In this document: positions 8,491 to 13,153 of the stretch, in pieces
Layout: the number at the start of each line of letters is the position of its first letter
How positions within the stretch are numbered: position 1 is the stretch's first letter
Source: an uncultured Anaerococcus sp.
Lineage (GTDB): Bacteria > Bacillota > Clostridia > Tissierellales > Peptoniphilaceae
Assembly: GCA_943913325.1 (NCBI GenBank)
Contig: CALTXP010000041.1
Coordinates: 1-13,153 of the forward strand
Direction of reading: 5' to 3'
Length of the DNA stretch: 13,153 bases
The notes under the pieces: model-generated
What the model was told of the DNA's origin: nothing
The model's input: the letters and a program-made list of their open reading frames with translations, nothing else
The model's database searches: none
Program-made: the position numbers and the translations under genes

Positions 8491-9210
8491 ATGAGAGATA
8501 TTTTTGTGGCAGAATTAGTTGGTACTTTTTTATTGATATTATTAGGTGATGGAGTTGTTGCCAATGTACTTACACGTAAGTCAGGTATGTTTAGCGGTGG
8601 ACCAGTCCAAATTACTTTAGGTTGGGGACTAGCTGTTATGATTCCTGCTACTATATTTGGAGCAATGAGTGGTGCACACTTTAACCCTGCTTTAACTATT
8701 GCACTTGCATTTAAGGGTGATATCGATTGGAATACAGTTTTATATTACATACTTGGTCAAATGCTAGGTGCTATGCTAGGTGCATTAATGGTCTATCTAT
8801 TATATAAAGATCATTTTAACGATACTTGTAAAGAGGACCCAGCTATAGTACGTGGATGCTTCTGTACAGCTCCATCTATTAGAAATACAGGTAGAAACTT
8901 CCTAGCAGAACTTGTAGGAACATTTGTACTGGTATTTGCAATCCTTGGATTTGGTAATGTTGACGGAGCTGCTGATGTTGGTGTAAACTACCTATATGTA
9001 AATGGTGTTATAGTATCTATAGGTGTGAGTTTAGGTGGCCTAACAGGTTATGCTATCAACCCAGCTCGTGATCTTGGTCCTAGAATTATGTATCAAATAC
9101 TTCCATTTGATAAAAAAGCAGATGTTATGTGGGATTACTCATGGATTCCTGTTATAGCACCAATAATTGGTGGAATTTTAGCAGTAGTATGCTATAACTG
9201 GGTATTCTAA
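8491..9210 (+). CDS. glpF: Glycerol uptake facilitator (MIP/aquaporin family)
   Basis: This 239-residue, six-span channel starts at ATG 8491 with an ideal AAGGAGG site. The internal duplication of the family is plain: AELVGTF occurs at 7-13 and again at 139-145. The two pore motifs are NPA at 65-67 and NPA at 190-192. The second continues as NPARD, and the Asp after the Arg marks glycerol facilitators as opposed to water-only aquaporins. The protein lets glycerol and similar small polyols cross the membrane by diffusion. The next gene encodes an oxidoreductase linked to glycerol-3-phosphate metabolism, supporting the glycerol role. No glycerol kinase is present here. The loop at 107-135 contains three Cys, which is somewhat unusual. 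Confidence 0.95.
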   Translation: MRDIFVAELVGTFLLILLGDGVVANVLTRKSGMFSGGPVQITLGWGLAVMIPATIFGAMSGAHFNPALTIALAFKGDIDWNTVLYYILGQMLGAMLGALMVYLLYKDHFNDTCKEDPAIVRGCFCTAPSIRNTGRNFLAELVGTFVLVFAILGFGNVDGAADVGVNYLYVNGVIVSIGVSLGGLTGYAINPARDLGPRIMYQILPFDKKADVMWDYSWIPVIAPIIGGILAVVCYNWVF

Positions 9211-9217
9211 TTAATTG

Positions 9218-9245
9218 TTGATAGCTTTTCTTCTTCTTGTATAAT
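9218..9245 (+). promoter_or_regulatory. Promoter of the FAD oxidoreductase gene
   Basis: TTGATA (9218-9223), a 16-bp spacer and a perfect TATAAT (9240-9245) lie immediately after the glpF stop codon. Transcription would begin near 9252, upstream of the hairpin at 9268-9310, so that hairpin would lie in this gene's leader. Confidence 0.65.
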
Positions 9246-9257
9246 ATTTTATATAAG

Positions 9258-9310
9258 AAGTATTGATAAAGAGGGTAAGTATTATAATAATACTTGCCCT
9301 TTTATTTTTT
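9258..9310 (+). terminator. Terminator after glpF / attenuator before the oxidoreductase gene
   Basis: A 13-bp stem, GGGTAAGTATTAT (9273-9285) with ATAATACTTGCCC (9287-9299, one G-U pair), is flanked by A-rich and T-rich sides and followed by TTTTATTTTTT. It ends glpF transcripts. Because a promoter lies just upstream, it may also attenuate the next gene. The sequence AAGTATT occurs once more at 9258-9264 and could pair instead with AATACTT (9289-9295), which would break the terminator. That makes it a ready-made antiterminator alternative. Confidence 0.8.
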
Positions 9311-9340
9311 ATAACTTATTAGAGAAAGAAGGAAATATAT

Positions 9341-10849
9341 ATGTATGATATTTTAATTATAGGTGCTGGTGTATCTGGAGCTTCAATAGCTCGTCGTTTA
9401 TCAAGATATAAACTAGATATAGCAATAGTAGAAAAAGATGTCGATGTTTCTATGGGTGCTAGTAAGGCTAACTCAGCCATAGTTCATGGAGGTTATGCAG
9501 AACCACATGAGGAGCTTCGTGGTAGAATTTGTTATCCAGGTAGAACACAATTTGAACAATTAAACAAAGAGCTAAATTTTGGTTTTGTTGCAAATGGTTC
9601 CCTAGTATTAGCCTTTGAAGAAGAAGATAAAGAAGTTCTACAAAAGCTTTATGATATGGGTATAGAAAATGGTTTACCAGATATGGAAATAATTGATCAA
9701 GATAAGCTTAGAGAAATAGAACCCAATGTTTCCGATGACGCTATTGCAGCTTTATGGTGCAAGGGTGCAGGTGTATGCTCACCATATGAATATGTAATAG
9801 CTTTAGTAGAAAATGCTGTAGCAAATGGAACAGATCTTTTCTTAAAATCTAGAGTATGTGATATCAAAAAAGATGACGATCACTTTATTGTAAAAACAGA
9901 AGATGGCAAAGAATTAGAAGCAAAATATGTCATAAATGCCTCAGGTCTAGAAGGCGCTACAGTTTCAAAAATGATAGCAGAAACAAACTTTGATATTCAT
10001 CCAAGAAGTGGTGAATATTTGATCTTTCAAAAAGGAACAGGCAAAAGAATCAATAATGTATTATTCCAAGTTCCAACAGAAAAATCAAAAGGTATACTTG
10101 CTACAAGAACCTATCATGAAAACCTACTCCTAGGTCCAGATGCCATAGATGAAGAAGAAATAGACTTATCTACTCACGAAGATAGGATAATGTATATATA
10201 TAAAGAAGCACAAAGATCTGTAAAAGATGATGTAATAAACCTAAGAGAATTTATAAGATCTTTCACTGGCTTACGTCCAGCAAGCTCAACTCATGACTTT
10301 ATCATAGAAGAAAGCAATGTCCCAGGATTTATAAATGTTGTTGGTATTCAGTCACCAGGAATCACATCAAGCCCAGAAATCGCTAAAATTGTAGAAGATA
10401 TATTAAAAGATAGCGGTATAAATCTAGAAGATGACCCAGATTATAATCCACATAGAGATCCAATTATTGAATATAAAGAACTTGAAGATATGAATAAGAT
10501 CAAAGACAAGGTCGACCTACCACTAGGAGATCCTGAAAGAATTGTTTGTCGTTGTGAGCAAGTCACAGAAAAAACAATTAGGGATGCAATGAATAGAGGT
10601 ATACCAGTAGAAACCCTAGATGCAGTAAAAAGAAGAACACGTGCAGGAATGGGCTTCTGCCAAGGTCAATTCTGTAAACCAAGAGTTTTAGAAGTCATGG
10701 AAGATGAAATGGGCAAAAAACCATATGATGAAAAGTTCGATAGCGAAAGAAATGGCGTATCTAGACTAAATAAAAAGCGCATTAACGAACTAATTAAAGA
10801 AATGAAAGATACAGATAGAAAAGAAATGGAAGACAAAGAAGAAGAATAA
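9341..10849 (+). CDS. FAD-dependent oxidoreductase with C-terminal BFD-like [2Fe-2S] domain (GlpA-like)
   Basis: This 502-residue protein starts at ATG 9341 behind AGAAGGAA. The N-terminal FAD-binding Rossmann motif GAGVSG (8-13), with the acidic residue at Glu31, opens a DAO-type domain (about 1-360) like that of glycerol-3-phosphate dehydrogenases. A BFD-like [2Fe-2S] domain follows, with Cys403 and Cys405 (VCRCEQ) and Cys440 and Cys445 (FCQGQFC). A charged tail (455-502) ends the protein. Next to glpF, it most likely oxidises glycerol-3-phosphate or a related 2-hydroxy compound. In many clostridia this enzyme is followed by a second FAD/NAD oxidoreductase, a small DUF1667 protein and glycerol kinase. 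None is present here, since palindromic repeats follow directly. The exact substrate and electron acceptor are not readable. Confidence 0.9.
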   Translation: MYDILIIGAGVSGASIARRLSRYKLDIAIVEKDVDVSMGASKANSAIVHGGYAEPHEELRGRICYPGRTQFEQLNKELNFGFVANGSLVLAFEEEDKEVLQKLYDMGIENGLPDMEIIDQDKLREIEPNVSDDAIAALWCKGAGVCSPYEYVIALVENAVANGTDLFLKSRVCDIKKDDDHFIVKTEDGKELEAKYVINASGLEGATVSKMIAETNFDIHPRSGEYLIFQKGTGKRINNVLFQVPTEKSKGILATRTYHENLLLGPDAIDEEEIDLSTHEDRIMYIYKEAQRSVKDDVINLREFIRSFTGLRPASSTHDFIIEESNVPGFINVVGIQSPGITSSPEIAKIVEDILKDSGINLEDDPDYNPHRDPIIEYKELEDMNKIKDKVDLPLGDPERIVCRCEQVTEKTIRDAMNRGIPVETLDAVKRRTRAGMGFCQGQFCKPRVLEVMEDEMGKKPYDEKFDSERNGVSRLNKKRINELIKEMKDTDRKEMEDKEEE

Positions 10850-10863
10850 ATAAAGCTTTATAA

Positions 10864-10967
10864 CCCATTCCGACTGAAGCGATAGCGGAACGGAGAAATC
10901 TATGATATATAATTCATACTATGAGATCTCTCCGTGCATTCGCTATCGCTCATTTAGTCGAGGTGGG
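10864..10967. repeat. Palindromic repeat element, complete copy
   Basis: A 104-bp imperfect palindrome. The left arm starts CCCATTCCGACTGAAGCGAT, the right arm ends TTAGTCGAGGTGGG, and inner arms GGAGAAATCT / AGATCTCTCC flank a ~20-nt AT-rich loop. It belongs to the same family as the 1-518 array but in the opposite orientation. It is followed by TTATTTTATATT and lies 14 bp after the oxidoreductase stop, so it may also serve as that gene's terminator. The next unit starts 149 bp later. Confidence 0.88.
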
Positions 10968-11012
10968 TTATTTTATATTCATAATTATTTTAATCTATAA
11001 GTTAAAAAATTA

Positions 11013-11058
11013 CCCATTTCGACTGAAGCGTAGCGGAATGGAGAAATCTATGATATAT
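11013..11058. repeat. Left half of a palindromic element, truncated at the endolysin gene
   Basis: The sequence matches the left arm of the complete elements (CCCATTTCGACTGAAGCG through GGAGAAATCTATGATATAT) and then departs from them at 11059, six bases before the endolysin stop codon. The right arm is missing here. Its counterpart occurs at 12826-12862, on the far side of the sigma-factor gene. Confidence 0.85.
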
Positions 11059-11063
11059 TTACA

Positions 11064-11750
11064 TTATAAATCCATCCATGAATATCCCCTATAATTCATA
11101 TAAGCTACATATCTCCTTTGCCCACTATCCTTCCCTATATAAGATATCCAATAATAGCCATTTGCCTTAATAAGCCTATCGTAATATATAACTTGTCCTG
11201 GATAATAAATTGATACTATATGGGAATTTGTACTTGGAGCAGATCTAACATGAGTTGCTGCTCTTACCCTTGCCATCTTTACTTGTGGATTACTTTTTGA
11301 TTTTATCTTTCCTACAATTGGTCTAAAATATCTTTCGTCTTCACTTCTTTTACAATCTAAAAAATACCTTATAAAACTTGATTCATTATTTATACTCACA
11401 GTCCCATTAAAGGCATTGCAATGTATTATCTCTCCTTTTCTTAAAAAAATTCCAGTATGCCCTCCTGCACCTAGACTCTTCCCTTCTCTTCCTCTTATAA
11501 AAATATCTCCAGACTTAATACTTTCATATGAATAGACTTCCTCTAATACTACTCCTCTTAACTTATATAGAGTTTCAGTATTTCCTATAGGGTTATTAGT
11601 AGGTAGAAATCCTCCTGCTTTTAAGCAATAATATACAAAAGAAGAACAATCCATATATTCTGGGCCTAACCTTTGAGGATAGGCCATAGAATAACGGACT
11701 TTTCTATGCTTACTTTTTGCATAATCTAACATCTTTTCAATTGACGGCAT
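11064..11750 (-). CDS. Phage-type endolysin: Amidase_5/NlpC-P60-fold hydrolase with C-terminal SH3 domain
   Basis: This 228-residue protein starts at ATG 11750 with an AAAGGAG site that overlaps the yvrJ stop codon, implying coupled translation. Residues 1-135 look like the bacteriophage peptidoglycan amidase family (Amidase_5, as in the Pal lysin). The segment VRYSMAYPQRLGPEYMDCSS (18-37) carries the likely catalytic Cys35. The catalytic His98 is in GGHTGIF, and a third polar position lies in the HCN stretch at 110-112. Residues about 158-228 form a bacterial SH3 wall-binding domain (VRSAPSTNSHIV, YWISYIGKDSG). There is no signal peptide or membrane span, so the enzyme cannot leave the cell by Sec. 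Release through a holin-like protein, for which the adjacent small membrane peptide is a candidate, would be needed. No phage structural genes are present. Confidence 0.88.
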   Translation of the reverse strand: MPSIEKMLDYAKSKHRKVRYSMAYPQRLGPEYMDCSSFVYYCLKAGGFLPTNNPIGNTETLYKLRGVVLEEVYSYESIKSGDIFIRGREGKSLGAGGHTGIFLRKGEIIHCNAFNGTVSINNESSFIRYFLDCKRSEDERYFRPIVGKIKSKSNPQVKMARVRAATHVRSAPSTNSHIVSIYYPGQVIYYDRLIKANGYYWISYIGKDSGQRRYVAYMNYRGYSWMDL

Positions 11751-11760
11751 ATATACTCCT

Positions 11761-11892
11761 TTATTCCTTATTATTTTTTAGCTCTCTAATTTCCTTTAGG
11801 ATCTCATCAAGTTTTACATCTACTTTATAAATCATAATGAGAGTCACTACTATTGGAAATCCTAAGTCTCCTATTAATTTTGTAATGTCCAT
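11761..11892 (-). CDS. YvrJ-family small single-span membrane peptide, holin-like
   Basis: This 43-residue peptide begins MDITKLIGDLGFPIVVTLIM. A short hydrophobic span (about 10-22, with the family's GFPIVV motif) is followed by a charged amphipathic helix (KVDVKLDEILKEIRELKNNKE, 23-43). This is the pattern of the YvrJ family, found next to sigma factor genes in Bacillus (SigO/YvrI region) and in clostridial clusters. UviB/BhlA-type holin-like peptides have a similar layout. It lies 10 bp upstream of the endolysin gene. No clear ribosome binding site precedes its ATG, so it may depend on translation of the small frame just upstream. A holin role is inferred from size, topology and neighbour. 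Confidence 0.82.
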   Translation of the reverse strand: MDITKLIGDLGFPIVVTLIMIYKVDVKLDEILKEIRELKNNKE

Positions 11893-11904
11893 TTAATATT
11901 TCGG

Positions 11905-11964
11905 CTAATTTCTAAAAAGCTTCTTAGCTTGATAGAAAAGACTATTTATCAGTTTTTCTTTCAA
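11905..11964 (-). CDS. Possible 19-residue leader peptide upstream of yvrJ
   Basis: A TTG-started frame reads MKEKLINSLFYQAKKLFRN. It begins close behind a TTAAGGAG site, though the spacing is short, and ends 12 bp before the yvrJ ATG. The peptide is basic and amphipathic. It could be a coupling frame for yvrJ, which lacks its own binding site, or just chance. An additional orphan AAAGGAG (complement of about 11988-11994) has no start codon at a proper distance, suggesting decay of a former small gene here. Confidence 0.25.
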   Translation of the reverse strand: MKEKLINSLFYQAKKLFRN

Positions 11965-12003
11965 AACTCCTTAAGATAGGTGCGCCACTCCTTTCTTTAT
12001 AAT

Positions 12004-12072
12004 TTAGTCTTCTTTTTTGTTTTCTTCGTCATTATTTTCTTCATTTTCTGAATATATTAAAGTAACTGTCAT
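12004..12072 (-). CDS. Small acidic 22-residue peptide, unknown function
   Basis: ATG at 12072 follows a very strong GGGGAGGTGA site. The product is MTVTLIYSENEENNDEENKKED, in which a short hydrophobic start is followed by an almost wholly charged tail. It would be the first gene of the minus-strand side of the module. In related clusters the genes before yvrJ are usually DUF1659/DUF2922 proteins of about 70 residues; this could be a degenerate remnant of one or a true micropeptide. I do not recognise it. Confidence 0.45.
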   Translation of the reverse strand: MTVTLIYSENEENNDEENKKED

Positions 12073-12284
12073 TATCTTCACCTCCCCTATATGTATATAG
12101 AAAAATATTAAGATTTTTCCCTTTAGCTCATATAGATTTTAGAAGATTATTATCTTTATCCATTATTCATATAGGCTTATTTTTAAGGCTTTATCTCGAT
12201 TTATCCAATTAAACTTTTTTGATAATTTCATATATCATACAAATGTCGACAAATAAAATAAGCGCGCGCTTTGAAAGGTTTAAT
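12073..12284. promoter_or_regulatory. Divergent control region between small ORFs and sigma factor gene
   Basis: No coding is seen. Toward the minus-strand genes there is no TTGACA-like -35 at a suitable distance from the TATATA-rich stretch, consistent with an alternative sigma factor. Symmetric elements include CTATATGTATATAG (12087-12100), GAAAAAT/ATTTTTC arms (12100-12119) and two TCATATAG repeats (12128-12135, 12167-12174). On the sigma side, two perfect palindromes, TGTCGACA (12244-12251) and AGCGCGCGCT (12261-12270), lie just before its ribosome binding site and could be operators. Roles are inferred. Confidence 0.4.
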
Positions 12285-12797
12285 ATGCAAATAAATATAG
12301 ACAATTCAGAGCAAATTATTAATGCTTATATGCCACTATTAAAGGCAAATGCTAGAAAGTTTTCTAGATTTGAATATGATGAAATGATAGATGAATCAAA
12401 GATGTTAGCAATGGAAGCTATTTGTGAATATGATAAAAATAAGGGAAGCTTTGGATATTTCCTTAAGCTTAAGCTTTTGTATCATTATCTAGATAAATCA
12501 AAGATTGATCCAGTAAATTCCTTGGATGATTTGGATAGCAATGGCGAGGCTATAGTAGAAACGATAGTAGATGACTTTGATTTTGAAGAAATGCTTTTTA
12601 ATAATGAAAAATATGAATTTTTATATAAGGCTATAGATAGCTTGGAGGAAAAAGATAAGGAAATTATTATTTATAAATTTTTTTATGATATGACAATAAC
12701 AGAAATATCTAATATTATGGATATATCCTATAAAACAGTTGCTAATAGGACTAGTTTGGCTATAAGAAAGTTGAGAAGCTTTTATGAGTTAACATAA
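12285..12797 (+). CDS. Sigma-70-family alternative RNA polymerase sigma factor
   Basis: The ATG at 12285 is chosen because GAAAGG precedes it at a good distance; an upstream TTG start (12219) would run through the palindromic leader and lacks a binding site. The 170-residue protein has region 2 at about 8-70 (helices around YDEMIDESKMLAMEAICEYD, core binding and -10 recognition) and region 4 at about 112-165. The latter has the helix-turn-helix TEISNIMDISYKTVANRTSL at 139-158 for -35 recognition. Regions 1 and 3 are missing, so it is a small, specialised sigma factor. It is transcribed away from the endolysin/YvrJ genes and probably drives them and itself. Similar pairings are SigO with YvrJ in Bacillus, and TcdR or UviA with holins in clostridia. 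Its stop codon lies 28 bp before the right half-repeat. Confidence 0.88.
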   Translation: MQINIDNSEQIINAYMPLLKANARKFSRFEYDEMIDESKMLAMEAICEYDKNKGSFGYFLKLKLLYHYLDKSKIDPVNSLDDLDSNGEAIVETIVDDFDFEEMLFNNEKYEFLYKAIDSLEEKDKEIIIYKFFYDMTITEISNIMDISYKTVANRTSLAIRKLRSFYELT

Positions 12798-12825
12798 ATA
12801 AGATAAATTAAAATAATTAAATCAA

Positions 12826-12862
12826 CGAGATCTCTCCGCTCTCTTTGTTCGGTCGAGATGGG
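12826..12862. repeat. Right half of a palindromic element
   Basis: GAGATCTCTCCGCTC followed by TTCGGTCGAGATGGG corresponds to the right arm of the element family. It is closest to the reverse complement of the first arm in the 1-518 array. The matching left arm is absent here; it lies at 11013-11058. The spacer that follows (12863-12914) matches the later spacer (ATCATATACGTTAGAATGC shared), so this half belongs to the array. Confidence 0.85.
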
Positions 12863-12914
12863 CTTTATTGTATTTTCATAGTTATTTATTAATCATATAC
12901 GTTAGAATGCTCAA

Positions 12915-13017
12915 CCATTTCGACTGGAGCGATAGCGGTACGGAAAAATCTCTGATATATAATTCATACTATGAGATCTCTCCGTGCATTCGCTATCGCT
13001 CATTTAGTCGAGATGGG
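12915..13017. repeat. Palindromic repeat element, complete copy
   Basis: A 103-bp imperfect palindrome almost identical to 10864-10967 in its right arm and loop (TGATATATAATTCATACTAT). It opens CCATTTCGACTGGAGCGATA and closes TTAGTCGAGATGGG. The next copy starts 153 bp later after a conserved spacer. Confidence 0.9.
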
Positions 13018-13067
13018 TTATTTTATATTCATAGCTATTTTATAATCATATACGTTAGAATGCCCAT

Positions 13068-13153
13068 CCATTTCGACTGGATCGACAGCGGAATGGAGAA
13101 ATCTCTGATATATAATTCATACTATGAGATCTCTCCGTGCATTCGCTATCGCT
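13068..13153. repeat. Palindromic repeat element, cut by the window end
   Basis: It begins CCATTTCGACTGG and matches the 12915 copy through the loop and most of the right arm (ending ATTCGCTATCGCT). The array continues past the window. Confidence 0.88.

Larger units (their letters stand above)
11013..12862. mobile_element. Putative gene cassette bounded by inverted half-palindromes
   Basis: The endolysin, YvrJ and sigma-factor module (~1.77 kb) is bracketed by a left half-element (11013-11058) and a right half-element (12826-12862). Brought together, these would make one roughly complete array element. Tandem-array units and their usual spacers continue on both outer sides. The halves are imperfect inverted copies of each other (CCCATTTCGAC... 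and, reversed, CCCATCTCGAC...), like terminal inverted repeats. No transposase is encoded and no target duplication is obvious, so mobility is inference. Confidence 0.4.

Noticed and set aside
11064..11892. Prophage remnant
   Set aside because: Only the endolysin and a holin-like peptide recall phage; there are no structural, replication or integration genes, and a cellular sigma-factor partner fits better. Descent from a phage lysis pair cannot be excluded.
12219..12284. Longer start of the sigma factor at a TTG codon
   Set aside because: No ribosome binding site precedes the TTG, the added 22 residues cover the palindromic leader, and the internal ATG at 12285 has a GAAAGG site.

Overview
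The base composition is very AT-rich, codon use is A/T-ending, and ribosome binding sites of the AGGAGG type precede most genes. The gene families are a BMP-type nucleoside ABC importer, a clostridial FAD/[2Fe-2S] oxidoreductase beside a glycerol facilitator, and a YvrJ-type small membrane protein. Together these suggest a low-GC, probably anaerobic Firmicute of the Tissierellia/Clostridia kind (Anaerococcus, Peptoniphilus or a relative). The genus is inferred from gene content and style; no marker gene is present. There are no rRNA or tRNA genes and no CRISPR array.

Layout. Positions 1-518 are four tandem copies of a ~142-bp unit, each carrying a ~92-bp imperfect palindrome. A minus-strand block follows. 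It holds a 793-residue zinc-ribbon, single-pass membrane protein (592-2973) and, upstream of it, a four-gene importer (3049-8200): lipoprotein, double ATPase, permease, permease. The last three genes are joined by TAATG stop/start overlaps. Divergent from the importer are glpF (8491-9210) and an FAD oxidoreductase with a C-terminal BFD-type iron-sulfur domain (9341-10849). Each of these has its own promoter and a terminator-like hairpin in its leader, which suggests control by antitermination.

From 10864 to the end the window holds a second tandem array of the same palindrome family, in the opposite orientation. It is interrupted by a compact divergent gene module (11064-12797). To the left are a phage-type endolysin (Amidase_5/NlpC-P60 fold plus SH3 domain), a 43-residue YvrJ-family single-span peptide and one or two tiny peptides. 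To the right is a 170-residue sigma-70-family factor. The module is framed by two half-palindromes (11013-11058 and 12826-12862) that are inverted copies of each other, as if the genes sat in the loop of one array element.

How the genes may work together. The importer probably supplies purine nucleosides. GlpF and the FAD enzyme belong to glycerol or glycerol-3-phosphate use, but the usual kinase and partner subunits are not here. The most interesting part is the right-hand module: a dedicated sigma factor, a possible holin-like peptide and a leaderless cell-wall hydrolase. It resembles in logic the sigma/holin pairs TcdR-TcdE and UviA-UviB, here carried between inverted half-repeats. That functional reading is inference.
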